Assembly: GCA_963789175.1 (NCBI GenBank) | Contig: CAWBJO010000007.1 | Coordinates: 248,001 to 312,000, forward strand | Direction of reading: 5' to 3' | DNA: 64,000 nucleotides | Origin: CAWBJO01 sp963789175 | GTDB taxonomy: Bacteria > Pseudomonadota > Alphaproteobacteria > Rhizobiales > Aestuariivirgaceae | The notes under the pieces: model-generated | Database searches by the model: none | What the model saw: the letters and a program-made list of their open reading frames with translations, nothing else | What the model was told of the DNA's origin: nothing | Part shown: one piece after another, positions 7,267-17,440 of the stretch | Layout of the letters: each line of letters opens with the position of its first letter | How positions within the stretch are numbered: the first letter of the stretch is position 1 | Position numbers and translations under genes: made by a program

Positions 7267-9690
7267 ATGCCGTTCGCAGCGGATCGCCATGTCAAGATAC
7301 TGATCATCGGCGGAGGCGCCATCGGCACTTCGGTCGCCTATCACCTCGGACGCGAGGGCGCAAAGGACGTACTGCTGGTCGAAAAGGCGCAACTCACTCA
7401 TGGCTGCACCTGGCATGCGGCCGGGCTCGTCGGCCAGCTGCGCGGCAAGCGCAACTTGACCCGGCTGATGCAGAACTCGGTCGCCGTGTTCGACCGGCTC
7501 GGGGCCGAGACGGGCCAGGACATCCAGTGGCACAAAGTCGGGTCGCTGCGCCTGGCTTCGTCGCCGGCGCGGTGGAGCGAGATCCGGCGCAGCATGGGTC
7601 AGGCCAAGAGCTTCGGTGTCGAGTGCACCGCGCTGACGGCCGCGGAGGCCAAGGAGAAGTTCCCCTTCCTCACCGAAGCGGATGTCCTCGGGGCGGCCTT
7701 CATCGAGGGCGACGGCTATGTCGATCCCCATGCGCTCACCATGGCCTATGCGAAGGGGGCGCGCGACAAGGGTGTCAAGATCGAGGAGGGCGTGACGGTC
7801 ACCGACATCGTGGTCGAAAACCGCCGCGCGGTCGGCGTCATCACCAATACCGGCCGCATCGCCTGCGAAATCCTGGTCAACTGTGCCGGGCTGTGGGCGA
7901 AGCGCGTGGCGGAGCTGGCGGGCATCGCCGTCGCTGCCGGCGTGGTCGAGCATCAATACTTCATCACGGAAAAGAAGCTGACCTTCGATCCGTCGCTCAC
8001 GACCCTGCGCGATCCCGACCGCAATTTCTACCTGAAGCCGGATACGGGCGCGTTCGTGATCGGAGGATGGGAGGAGGGGACCCGGGGCTGTTGGCAGGGA
8101 TATCCGCCGCTTGCTTTCGGGCGCGAGCTCTTCCCGCCGAACATGGAGAGGCTCGAGCTATTCGCCGTGCCGGCGGCGGAGCGCATTCCCGCCCTCAACG
8201 AAATCGGCATCCAGAGCGTTATCAATGGTCCGATCCCGGTATCGGCGGACGGCGAACCGATCCTTGGGCTCGCGCCGGAGCTCGACAACGTCTTCGTCGC
8301 CTGCGGCTTCACGGCGGGAATCGCGGCATCGGGCGGTGCCGGCCAGGCGATGGCCGGCTGGATCCTGCACGGCGACCCCGACATGGACCTGTGGCCCTTC
8401 GACATCCGCCGCTTCGGGGCAGTTCAGGCGCAGCCGCGATACCTGGAAGCGCGGTCGATCGAAGCCTATGCCTCCTACTACAAGATCCACTGGCCGGGTG
8501 AGGAGCACCATGCGGCGCGAAACCTGAGGCGCAGCCCGCTGCACCACCATCTCCTGCAGGCCGGCGCGGTGTTCGGCTCGAAATTCGGCTGGGAACGTCC
8601 CAACTGGTTCGCCCGCCTGGCGGAGAAGCCGGTGGACGAACCGAGCTTCGAAACCCTGCCGAACTGGTTCGCCGCAGTGGCGGCGGAACACCGCGCCATC
8701 CGCGAGAGCGTTGCGCTGATCGACCAGACCTCGTTCGCGAAATTCGAGTTCAGCGGAAAAGGGGCGCTCGAGGCGCTCAACCGCATCGCCGCCAACGACC
8801 TGTCGGGGCCTCCGGGCAAGGCCGTCTACACGCAGCTGTGCAACGAACGCGGCGGAATCGAAGCGGACGTCACGATCATCCATTCGGCCGACGATCTGCT
8901 CTACGTCATCACCGGCTCTGGCTTCGGGGTTCGCGACAGCCGATGGATCCAGCGGCACCTGCCGCGCGACAGCCGCATCCAGATGTACGACGCGACGAAT
9001 GCATGGGCCACGATCAACATCTGCGGACCGCGGTCGCGCGAAGTTCTGCAGTCCGTCAGCGACCACGACCTCTCCAGTGCGGCTTATCCGTTCCTCAAGG
9101 CCGGCACGATCAGCGTCGGCAACGCCATGGTAGGTTGCGTGCGGATCGGTTATGTCGGCGAGCTCGGCTACGAGCTCTACGTGCCGCAGGAGTTCGCCGC
9201 CCATGTCTACGAGACGCTGTGGCAGGCGGGGGAGAAGTTCGGCATCGTCAATGCCGGCTACCGCGCCATCGAGAGCTGCCGACTGGAGAAGGGCTACCTC
9301 TATTGGTCGGGCGACATCTCGCCCGATTACAATCCCTACGAAGCCGGACTCGGTTTCAACGTGAAGCTGGAAAAAGGGAACTTCGTCGGGCACGAGGCCT
9401 TGGCGCGCATACGGCAGAACGGCGTCAAGCGGAGGCTGTGCTCGTTCGTCATCGATGGCTTCGCTCCCCTGCACGGAGGAGAGCCGATCCTTCTCGACGA
9501 GAAGGTCCTCTCGTCGACGACGAGCGCCGGATTCGGCCACACGCTCGGAAAGACCATCGCTTTCGGCTACCTGCCCGTCGAGCTGTTACGTCAATCGGAC
9601 TTCGAGATCGAGGCGTTCGGCAACCGCTATGCGGCGGAACGCGGCCAGCGCAGCCTCTACGACCCCAAGATGAAGCGCCTCAAGGCGTGA
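7267..9690 (+). CDS. Dimethylglycine/sarcosine dehydrogenase-like flavoprotein (copy 2)
   Basis: An 807-residue paralogue of the preceding protein with the same order: FAD domain (G-G-G-A-I-G at 15-20), FAO middle domain, GcvT domain and GcvT C-terminal barrel. His50 in C-T-W-H-A-A-G-L is again at the covalent-flavin position. The two copies share blocks such as W-E-R-P-N-W-F-A and S-F-A-K-F/Y-E, yet differ widely elsewhere, so this is an old duplication or paired recruitment, not a recent copy. It may act on the product of the first enzyme (successive demethylations) or form a heteromer with it. Followed after 9 bp by a second kinase. Confidence 0.85.
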   Translation: MPFAADRHVKILIIGGGAIGTSVAYHLGREGAKDVLLVEKAQLTHGCTWHAAGLVGQLRGKRNLTRLMQNSVAVFDRLGAETGQDIQWHKVGSLRLASSPARWSEIRRSMGQAKSFGVECTALTAAEAKEKFPFLTEADVLGAAFIEGDGYVDPHALTMAYAKGARDKGVKIEEGVTVTDIVVENRRAVGVITNTGRIACEILVNCAGLWAKRVAELAGIAVAAGVVEHQYFITEKKLTFDPSLTTLRDPDRNFYLKPDTGAFVIGGWEEGTRGCWQGYPPLAFGRELFPPNMERLELFAVPAAERIPALNEIGIQSVINGPIPVSADGEPILGLAPELDNVFVACGFTAGIAASGGAGQAMAGWILHGDPDMDLWPFDIRRFGAVQAQPRYLEARSIEAYASYYKIHWPGEEHHAARNLRRSPLHHHLLQAGAVFGSKFGWERPNWFARLAEKPVDEPSFETLPNWFAAVAAEHRAIRESVALIDQTSFAKFEFSGKGALEALNRIAANDLSGPPGKAVYTQLCNERGGIEADVTIIHSADDLLYVITGSGFGVRDSRWIQRHLPRDSRIQMYDATNAWATINICGPRSREVLQSVSDHDLSSAAYPFLKAGTISVGNAMVGCVRIGYVGELGYELYVPQEFAAHVYETLWQAGEKFGIVNAGYRAIESCRLEKGYLYWSGDISPDYNPYEAGLGFNVKLEKGNFVGHEALARIRQNGVKRRLCSFVIDGFAPLHGGEPILLDEKVLSSTTSAGFGHTLGKTIAFGYLPVELLRQSDFEIEAFGNRYAAERGQRSLYDPKMKRLKA

Positions 9691-9699
9691 AGGACGACC

Positions 9700-10644
9700 A
9701 TGACCGTTTCGGAGGACGATCGGGGAATCGCAGAGGCGCGCGGGGCGATTGCCGCCATTCCGCTCTTCGGCACCGGCAAGGCGGATGGGGCGAGGATTGC
9801 CCGACTCGGAGGCCTCACGAACCGCGTGTTCCGCGTCGACGCCGGCCCTTCCGCCTATTGCATGCGCATTCCCGGGAAGGGAACGGAGGAATACATCAAC
9901 CGCCGCAACGAGGCGCAGGCGGCTCGGGAAGCGGCGGCGTCCGGGGTGAGCCCCGAGGTCCTCTTCTTCGACGAAACGTCCGGCGTGATGGTAACGCGCT
10001 TCATCGGCGACGCCGTGACCATGTCTCCCGCCCTGTTCAAGTCGCGGACCGGCTCGCCGGCGCGTGCCGCACGGGCGTTCCGCAAGCTCCACGACTCGAA
10101 CGCCGTGTTCAATTTCCGTTTCGAGCTCTTCACCATGATCGACGACTACCTCAAGATCCTCGGCGGCAAGGACGTCGACTTTCCGCCGGGATATCACGAC
10201 GTGCTGCGCGAGGCCGAGACGGTGCGGCAGGCTCTGGCGATCCGGCCGCTGCCGCTCGCGGCGTGTCACTGCGATCCGCTGTGCGAGAACTTTCTCGATA
10301 CGGGCGATCGGATGTGGATCGTCGACTGGGAGTATTCGGGCATGAACGATCCCATGTGGGACCTCGGCGACTTGTCCGTGGAAGGCGGCTTCGACGAAGG
10401 GGAGGAAGAGGAGATGGTGCACGCCTATTTCGGCGGCACGCCGTCGGCGGCCGAACAGGGTCGCATCGTCATCTACAAGGCGATGTGCGATCTGCTATGG
10501 ACGCTGTGGGGGCTGATCCAATTCGCCAACGGGAACACGGCCGACGACTTCTGGGCCTATTCGGTCAACCGCTTCGAACGCTGCAAGACGTTGATGAGTT
10601 GGCCGGAGTTCGGCCGCCACGTCGATGCCGTCCGCCGCGGCTAG
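9700..10644 (+). CDS. Choline/ethanolamine kinase-family phosphotransferase (copy 2)
   Basis: A 314-residue kinase of the same fold as the first gene of this module. The catalytic loop H-C-D-P-L-C-E-N-F (residues 190-198, Asp192, Asn197) and D-W-E-Y-S-G (from 209) are intact, and G-G-L-T-N sits in the nucleotide-binding turn. It closes the symmetrical kinase-dehydrogenase-dehydrogenase-kinase operon. Divergence from copy 1 suggests a different substrate. The gene ends 3 bp from the convergent HerA-like gene. Confidence 0.85.
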   Translation: MTVSEDDRGIAEARGAIAAIPLFGTGKADGARIARLGGLTNRVFRVDAGPSAYCMRIPGKGTEEYINRRNEAQAAREAAASGVSPEVLFFDETSGVMVTRFIGDAVTMSPALFKSRTGSPARAARAFRKLHDSNAVFNFRFELFTMIDDYLKILGGKDVDFPPGYHDVLREAETVRQALAIRPLPLAACHCDPLCENFLDTGDRMWIVDWEYSGMNDPMWDLGDLSVEGGFDEGEEEEMVHAYFGGTPSAAEQGRIVIYKAMCDLLWTLWGLIQFANGNTADDFWAYSVNRFERCKTLMSWPEFGRHVDAVRRG

Positions 10645-10647
10645 ATC

Positions 10648-12633
10648 CTAGGAGCGGTACTGCTTGATCAGCGAAGCCAGGCTCTGCTGGGTGCTGGGCG
10701 GTGGTGAGGCTTCCTGCACGGCAGGGCGGGCCATCGTCCGCTGCAACTGCGCGCCTGCCGCCTGCTGGAGGCCGCGGGCGTCGCCCGTCCAGCCGCCGGG
10801 AGCTGCAGCCGGCGTTTCGGCCGGGGTGCTGCGGCGGAGCGAGGGTGCGGCGGCCGGCTGGGCAGGCCGCAGGCGACCGGCTCCGGCAGCCACGGCGGGG
10901 GCCGCAGCCGCGGCAGGAGCTTCTTCCTGTACCTCGGCGGCGATGTCGGCCGCCATCGGATTGTAGGTCTGCAGGCGCCAGCGCGTGATGATGTCGGCGA
11001 GGAACTGCTCGTCGCCGACCTCGCGGTTCCAGTTGAGGGTGAACGACGCCGTCGTGCTCTTGGGCAGGGCAGAGGCGGGCAGGAGGTCGAACTTGACGCG
11101 GGTCGGCAAGGCGACGCCTTCGCCGAAGGTGACCGCTTCACCGGTGCCCATGGTCGGCATGAACTCGAGCAGGCTTGCCGCGGCATCGGAAATACCGGCC
11201 TTGAGGATCTCCTGGTCCTTCTCGTTCGTCAGGCGCATGGAGAAGATGGTGTTGCACTGGGAAAGGATGGTCGGGTCGAGCTCGGCCGGACGCTGGGTCA
11301 CTATGGCCAGCGACACGCCGTACTTGCGGCCTTCCTTCGCGATGCGCGAGATGGCCCGCTTCGTCGGCTCGAAGCCGAGGGTGCGGTCGTTCGGAACGTA
11401 GCGGTGAGCTTCCTCGCAGACGAAGGTGATCGGCACCTTGCCGCTGCTCCACAGGCCGAAGTCGAACGCGAGGCGCGCCAGCACCGACACCACGACGTTG
11501 ATGACCTCGGACGGCAGGCCGCCGAGCTCCAGGATGGTGATGGGCTTGCCGTTCACCGGAACGCGGAACAGACGGCTCAGGATCTGCACCATCGTATCCT
11601 GGACGGTGAGGCCGCCGAACATGAAGGAATAGCGCGGATCGCGGCTGATCGTCTCGACGCGGGCCTTGATGCGCTTGAAGGGCGTCAGCTCACCGCGCAT
11701 CTCGAGCTTGCCGATGTTCTCGTCGAGAAGTCCGACGAGGTCTGAGGCGCGGTAGGGAATCGGGGTGTCGACGCCGATGTTGCTGTTCTCGAGCGTCAGG
11801 CGGTCACGGCCATTGGCCGGACGGTCGCGCCTCTGGTTGCCCATGTAGCGCAGCTTGGCCATCGGGATGAGGTCGCGCAGGATCTCCGAGTCGCTGTCCT
11901 TGTTCGGCTGATTGCCGATGAGAACCTCGACGATCTCCTCGAAATTGAGGAGCCAGAAGGGGAGGTTCATGTTGTCGGGCGTGACGACCTCGGCGTATTC
12001 GCGGAACGCGGAGGCATACTCGCGGTGCACGTCGAGGAGCAGGATGTGGGCCTGCGGATTCTTCTCCAGGATGCGGCGCAGGATGAGCGCCACGGCGCAG
12101 GACTTACCGGTGCCGGTCGTGCCGAGGACCGCGAAGTGCTTGCCGAGCAGCTCGTCGATCTTGACCATGGCTGGAATGGAGCTGTCCTGCTGAATGTGCC
12201 CGATCCGGATGGCATCGTCGGTGTCGCAGGCGTAGGCCTTCGAAAGCTCTTCCTGGCTCGCCCGGTAAACGACGTCGCCGAGAGCCGGATAGCTCGAGAT
12301 GCCGCGGCGGAAGTGCATGGGCTTGCCGTGCTCGTCCTTGGGCAGCTCGCCGATGAACTCGACTTCGACGATCCGGAGCTCCTGCTCCTCCCTGACATGG
12401 GAGGGCATGGGCGAGCTCAATGCCGAGATCAGCGCCAGCGTGACGCACTGGGTGACGTCGACTTTGAGGAGGGTGCCGATCTCGGGGCTCTTCTGGAGGC
12501 CCGACAGGTCGTCGTTGGCATCGAGAAGGACCATGGCGTGGGCGCCGGTGACGGCCACGATGCGTCCAATACGCTCGAACCCGGAGGCGGGAGCGTGCTT
12601 ATTCGGACCGCTGCGAACTGGATTCTGGCTCAT
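10648..12633 (-). CDS. HerA-like ATP-binding protein (DUF87/FtsK-HerA superfamily)
   Basis: A 661-residue ATPase: N-terminal HAS-barrel-like region (about 20-130), then a RecA-type core with Walker A G-T-T-G-T-G-K-S (171-178) and Walker B I-L-L-L-D (197-201), and a disordered Ala/Pro-rich C-terminal tail. HerA proteins are hexameric DNA translocases; the usual archaeal nuclease partner NurA is not present here. The start was taken at M-S-Q-N-P because it has an AGGGA ribosome site and begins 20 bp after the histidine kinase; the frame is open further but would run into that gene. Co-transcribed with the kinase upstream, which suggests signal-linked DNA or chromosome handling, but no direct evidence. 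Confidence 0.8.
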   Translation of the reverse strand: MSQNPVRSGPNKHAPASGFERIGRIVAVTGAHAMVLLDANDDLSGLQKSPEIGTLLKVDVTQCVTLALISALSSPMPSHVREEQELRIVEVEFIGELPKDEHGKPMHFRRGISSYPALGDVVYRASQEELSKAYACDTDDAIRIGHIQQDSSIPAMVKIDELLGKHFAVLGTTGTGKSCAVALILRRILEKNPQAHILLLDVHREYASAFREYAEVVTPDNMNLPFWLLNFEEIVEVLIGNQPNKDSDSEILRDLIPMAKLRYMGNQRRDRPANGRDRLTLENSNIGVDTPIPYRASDLVGLLDENIGKLEMRGELTPFKRIKARVETISRDPRYSFMFGGLTVQDTMVQILSRLFRVPVNGKPITILELGGLPSEVINVVVSVLARLAFDFGLWSSGKVPITFVCEEAHRYVPNDRTLGFEPTKRAISRIAKEGRKYGVSLAIVTQRPAELDPTILSQCNTIFSMRLTNEKDQEILKAGISDAAASLLEFMPTMGTGEAVTFGEGVALPTRVKFDLLPASALPKSTTASFTLNWNREVGDEQFLADIITRWRLQTYNPMAADIAAEVQEEAPAAAAAPAVAAGAGRLRPAQPAAAPSLRRSTPAETPAAAPGGWTGDARGLQQAAGAQLQRTMARPAVQEASPPPSTQQSLASLIKQYRS

Positions 12634-12652
12634 GGGCGTCCCTGCTTCATGG

Positions 12653-13528
<876 letters not shown>

Positions 13529-13748
13529 ACTTCTCTACCCTCCTCCAACGCTTACTGGAAATCCAATAATGGGGGGTTAACCGTCTGTTTTCGTTCGTTC
13601 CGATTTCGGTAAGAGGTGGCGCTTTACGGTGGGGGAATAGCTGGTACACTGATCGTCAACCTAAACGATTTGTGCAGATTCACCGGTCTTCGACCCAGCG
13701 ACCTTGTATAGGGCGCGGTCGGCCGGGCGGCTGCCGGGCAGTTAAGAA

Positions 13749-14870
13749 TTGGACGCGACAAGCGGACGCTCCGGGACATGGGTTCCCGGCAAAAAACGCC
13801 GCAAATGGCCGCAATCGCGCGCCAATACGCCCCGCTATGCGCGCTCTCCCGACCGACCGGAATCGGACGTCGACCGGCTCGGCTCGCCGGTCTACGGCGC
13901 GCTCGATCTCGGCACAAACAACTGCCGTCTACTCCTGGCACGCCCGAGTTCCGAAGGATTTACCGTGATTGACGCTTTTTCGCGGATCGTGCGGCTGGGG
14001 GAGGGTGCCAGCCGTACCGGGCGACTCGGAGACGCCGCCATGAAGCGGACGATCGAGGCGTTGCGGATCTGCGCCAACAAGCTGACCTGGCAGCACGTGA
14101 AGAGGCGGCGCCTCATCGCGACGGAGGCCTGCCGCATGGCCGCCAACGGGCCCGAGTTCATCGGCAGGGTCAAGGCGGAGACGGGGCTCGAACTCGAGAT
14201 CATCGACCGGGAGACCGAAGCCCAGCTGGCGGTGGCCGGCGCGGCCCCGCTCATCGACGCCGATGCGCGGTCCGTGCTCATCTTCGACATCGGCGGCGGG
14301 TCGAGCGAGCTCATGTGGCTCGGCAGGACGGAGGGAGATTTCGTGCTCCGGGAATGGGCGTCGCTGCCAGCCGGCGTGGTGACCATCGCCGAGCGCTTCG
14401 GTGGCGTCAACGTCAGCACCGACACCTATGGAAAGATGCGGGCGTTCGTGCGCGACCTCCTCGGGCCCTTCCGGTACAAGGTCCTCGACAGCAATGCGGG
14501 CAGTCTGCGGCCCGATCACATGCTGGGGACGTCGGGAACGGTTACGACGATTGCGGGCGTGCAGATGCAACTTCGGCGCTACGACCGGTCGCGCGTCGAC
14601 GGGACATGGCTCAAAGCGGAGGATATCGTAGGAGTGACCGGGCGGCTGCTGGCGATGAGTTACGAGGAGCGGGCCGCCAGCCCGTGCATCGGCCGCGACC
14701 GTGCCGACCTGGTGCTGGCCGGCTGCGCCATCCTGGAGGAAATCTGCGCCGCCTTCCCCACAGAGAGGCTGCGCGTCGCCGACCGGGGCCTGCGGGAGGG
14801 CATCCTGACCCATCTCATGAAAGAAGACGGTACCTACGGGGCGGGAAGTGGCGCGGCCGGGACGGAGTAG
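13749..14870 (+). CDS. ppx: Ppx/GppA exopolyphosphatase/pppGpp phosphohydrolase
   Basis: A 373-residue ASKHA-fold phosphatase: phosphate-1 motif A-L-D-L-G-T-N-N-C-R-L (from ~50), phosphate-2 motif I-F-D-I-G-G-G-S-S-E-L, and adenosine-region G-T-S-G-T-V-T-T. It belongs to the short class without the C-terminal HD domain of E. coli Ppx/GppA. It hydrolyses polyphosphate and/or the pentaphosphate alarmone. The N-terminal ~45 residues are basic and non-conserved, so translation could begin later than the ATG given. Its end overlaps the start of rlmE by 23 bp, so the two are probably coupled; the pairing is common in rhizobia. Confidence 0.88.
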   Translation: MDATSGRSGTWVPGKKRRKWPQSRANTPRYARSPDRPESDVDRLGSPVYGALDLGTNNCRLLLARPSSEGFTVIDAFSRIVRLGEGASRTGRLGDAAMKRTIEALRICANKLTWQHVKRRRLIATEACRMAANGPEFIGRVKAETGLELEIIDRETEAQLAVAGAAPLIDADARSVLIFDIGGGSSELMWLGRTEGDFVLREWASLPAGVVTIAERFGGVNVSTDTYGKMRAFVRDLLGPFRYKVLDSNAGSLRPDHMLGTSGTVTTIAGVQMQLRRYDRSRVDGTWLKAEDIVGVTGRLLAMSYEERAASPCIGRDRADLVLAGCAILEEICAAFPTERLRVADRGLREGILTHLMKEDGTYGAGSGAAGTE

Positions 14871-15552
14871 CGCCGGGTCGCGGCTGAAAGTCCGGTTGAA
14901 GACCGCGAAAGGCCGGACGCCGTCTCAGAAGATGTGGCTCGAGCGGCAGCTGAACGATCCCTACGTGGAGGAGGCCCGCCGGAGAGGCTATCGGGCACGG
15001 TCCGCGTTCAAGCTTCTTGAGATCGACGACCGCTACCGGCTCCTGAAGCCCGGAATGAGCGTGGTCGATCTCGGGGCGGCGCCGGGCAGCTGGTCGCAGG
15101 TTGCGGCGGAGCGGATCGGTGCGAGGGAGGGGCGCGGCAAGGTCGTCGCCATCGACATGCACGGCATGGATCCCGTCCCGGGCGTTACGGTCATCCACAA
15201 GGACTTCCTCGACGAGGACGCTCCGGCGGTGCTCAAGAATGCGATCGGCGACGGCGGGGTCGACGTCGTCCTATCCGACATGGCCGCCCATGCCTCGGGG
15301 CACCGGCAGACCGACCATCTCCGCATCATGGCTCTCTGCGAAGCCGCTCTCGACTTCGCGCGCGACGTGCTCAAGCCGGGCGGGCACTTCCTGTGCAAGG
15401 TGCTTCGCGGCGGGGCCGAGCGGCAGCTGCTTGCGGACATGAAGCGGGAATTCGAGACCGTGCGCCATGTGAAGCCGAAGTCGAGCCGCGACGATTCAGC
15501 TGAGCTCTTCGTGCTGGCGAAGGGATTTCGGGGCGGGAAACCGTCTCAATAG
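14848..15552 (+). CDS. rlmE: 23S rRNA (uridine-2552-2'-O)-methyltransferase RlmE/FtsJ
   Basis: A 234-residue SAM-dependent methyltransferase of the RrmJ family, which methylates U2552 in the ribosomal A loop. SAM site V-V-D-L-G-A-A-P-G-S-W-S-Q (72-84); the family's K-D-K-E tetrad is complete as Lys55, Asp144, Lys184 and Glu219. The start is a GTG inside the end of ppx. It overlaps the convergent SDR gene by 7 bp at its 3' end. Confidence 0.93.
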   Translation: MARPGRSSAGSRLKVRLKTAKGRTPSQKMWLERQLNDPYVEEARRRGYRARSAFKLLEIDDRYRLLKPGMSVVDLGAAPGSWSQVAAERIGAREGRGKVVAIDMHGMDPVPGVTVIHKDFLDEDAPAVLKNAIGDGGVDVVLSDMAAHASGHRQTDHLRIMALCEAALDFARDVLKPGGHFLCKVLRGGAERQLLADMKREFETVRHVKPKSSRDDSAELFVLAKGFRGGKPSQ

Positions 15553-16331
15553 GTGCAGGTGAAGCCGCCATCGACGGTGAGGACCTGGCCAGTAACGTAG
15601 CGGCTATCGTCGCTCGCCAGGAACAGGATCGGCCCTGCCACATCCTCCGGAACGCCGGGCCGGCGCAGCGGGAGCCGGCCGTGTCGAATGAACACGTCCT
15701 GGAACCAGTCGGATCGGTGCTCGTGCACGCCGCCGACTTTCTGCTGCGCCATGCGGGTGTCGATGTAACCGGGAGCGACGGTATTCGCCCGGATGCCCAT
15801 GGGACCGAAGTCGACGGCCATGCAGCGCGTCAGATTGACGACGCCGCCCTTGGCGGTCGCATAGGCCATGGCGTGCGGCTGGCCACGAATGCCCTGCGTC
15901 GATGCGATGTTGACGATGCTCGCGTTGCTGCTGCCGCGAAGCAGGGGCAGGGCGGCCCTGGTGCACAGCAGGACGCTGTCCAAATTGACGGCCAGCACCT
16001 CGCGCCAGCGTTCGTCGGTCAGTTCCTCGATCGGAGTGTCGTCCGAGATGGCGGCGTTGTTCACGAGAACATCGAGTCGTCCCCAGGCGTCGGCAACGGC
16101 GTGGATCAGGCGCTCGACGCTTTTCCGATCCGATACGTCCGTTTCGGATGCCCGGACGTCGAGACCCTTGGCGGCGAGCGCTTGTGCGACTTCGCTTTGC
16201 AGCGCCCCATCGATGTCGCAGGCCATCACGGATGCGCCCGCATCGGCCAGCGCCGCGGCGGCGGCGAGGCCGATGCCGCGCGCGGCACCGGTCACCACAG
16301 CCACGCGGCCGGCGAGACGGCCGTCGGTCAC
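15546..16331 (-). CDS. SDR-family NAD(P)-dependent oxidoreductase
   Basis: A classical short-chain dehydrogenase of 261 residues: cofactor motif T-G-A-A-R-G-I-G near 14-21, N-N-A-A structural motif, catalytic Ser in N-I-A-S-T-Q and Y-A-T-A-K. The start is a GTG that overlaps the stop of the upstream D-threonine-aldolase-like gene (GTGA). It is the last gene of the leftward ABC-importer operon, so it probably oxidises a hydroxyl of the imported compound. An open frame continues upstream in the same phase, but that part is antisense-like shadow of the aldolase gene. Confidence 0.88.
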   Translation of the reverse strand: MTDGRLAGRVAVVTGAARGIGLAAAAALADAGASVMACDIDGALQSEVAQALAAKGLDVRASETDVSDRKSVERLIHAVADAWGRLDVLVNNAAISDDTPIEELTDERWREVLAVNLDSVLLCTRAALPLLRGSSNASIVNIASTQGIRGQPHAMAYATAKGGVVNLTRCMAVDFGPMGIRANTVAPGYIDTRMAQQKVGGVHEHRSDWFQDVFIRHGRLPLRRPGVPEDVAGPILFLASDDSRYVTGQVLTVDGGFTCTY

Positions 16332-17434
16332 TGCACGAGACCGCGCGCGTCGACCTTCACGGCGCCGAGGACGCGCTCGCCGTCGAGAACGATCACCTTG
16401 TCGTAGAGATTGCTGACGGGGCAGACATGGTTGGGCGTCACCCGCACGAGATCGCCGACCTGTGGCTTGGGAGATGCCGCGGATATGTCGAGATAGCCGT
16501 GCTCCTCGTTGACGTCGTACACCCTGGCCCCGCCCAGGTCGCGGACGATGCCGTAGCCCGCCAGTCCGAGGAGGTCGCTCGTCAGCGCCTTCGACCCCGC
16601 GTCGATGATGGCACGGTCGGCGGTGGGCGTGCTCACGACGGTCGCAAGCACGCTGACGGCGCAATCGTCGTAGGAGCAGGTGCCGCGCTCGGCGAGCGAG
16701 CGGTCGAAATAGGCGTAGGTTCCGGCCCGGTACTCGTTCGCCACCCGCAACCCGTCGTCGATCCACATGTCGGGGGATCCGCCGGTCGAGACTATGCGGG
16801 TCTCGAGCCCGTGCCGGCCGGCAAGTTCGCGGGCCTCGGCCAGGAATTCCGCCTGGGCCTTGCGCGTCCCCGGCCGGGCATAGGTCATGAGGCCGCCGTA
16901 GGAGACGCCCGGCGTCCGGTCGATGAGCTGGGCGAGCGCGACGGCGTCGGCGGCAGACTGAACGCCGTTCCGCGCCCCGCCGGTGTCGCATTCGACGAGC
17001 ACCGAGATATCGCGACCGCCGGACTTGCCGGCGGTGCCGAGCCCCTCGACGATGGTCGGATTGTCGGCGACCACGGATATGTCCGTGCTCCGGGCGAGCC
17101 TGCCGAGCCGCTCGAGCTTCCCGCGCCCGGCAACGTTGAACGTGAGCAGCATGTCGGAGATGCCGGCGTCGGCCATGACCTCGGCTTCGCCGAGCTTCTG
17201 AACGGTGATGCCGGCGGCCCCGAGCGCCACCTGGTAGCGGGCAAGGGGCGCGAGCTTGTGGGTCTTGATGTGAGGGCGGTTGGCGATGGGTAGCGCGTCG
17301 CAACGCGCCTGCCAGCGTTCGAGATTGCGTTCGACGACGGAGATATCGACGAGCGGCACCGGGGTCTCGAGGTCTTCTATCCGTGAGGGAGCAGGCTCGA
17401 AGTCGAAGAACGATCGGATGTCAGGAGTGGTCAT
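16328..17434 (-). CDS. D-threonine aldolase / D-serine dehydratase-like PLP enzyme
   Basis: A 368-residue fold-type III PLP enzyme (alanine-racemase-like N-terminal barrel with a DSD1-type C-terminal domain). R-P-H-I-K-T-H-K contains the PLP lysine (Lys57) and N-H-V-C-P near the C-terminus gives the His/Cys metal pair of this family. Members cleave or dehydrate beta-hydroxy D-amino acids; beta-hydroxyaspartate aldolase BhcC is also in the family, but the other bhc genes are absent here. It lies between two SDR genes in an ABC-importer operon, suggesting a pathway in which a hydroxyl compound is oxidised before or after the aldol step. Substrate unknown. Confidence 0.82.
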   Translation of the reverse strand: MTTPDIRSFFDFEPAPSRIEDLETPVPLVDISVVERNLERWQARCDALPIANRPHIKTHKLAPLARYQVALGAAGITVQKLGEAEVMADAGISDMLLTFNVAGRGKLERLGRLARSTDISVVADNPTIVEGLGTAGKSGGRDISVLVECDTGGARNGVQSAADAVALAQLIDRTPGVSYGGLMTYARPGTRKAQAEFLAEARELAGRHGLETRIVSTGGSPDMWIDDGLRVANEYRAGTYAYFDRSLAERGTCSYDDCAVSVLATVVSTPTADRAIIDAGSKALTSDLLGLAGYGIVRDLGGARVYDVNEEHGYLDISAASPKPQVGDLVRVTPNHVCPVSNLYDKVIVLDGERVLGAVKVDARGLVQ

Positions 17435-17440
17435 GGGTCC

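Noticed and set aside
15546..17303. One 585-residue open frame across the SDR and the D-threonine-aldolase-like gene
   Set aside because: Only the last 261 residues look like a protein family; the rest is Arg-rich sequence on the same strand as, and out of frame with, the aldolase-like gene. The SDR begins at a GTG overlapping the aldolase stop.
16328..17434. Beta-hydroxyaspartate pathway (BhcC) assignment
   Set aside because: The aldolase-like enzyme fits the family, but the other pathway enzymes (BhcA, BhcB, BhcD) are not beside it.
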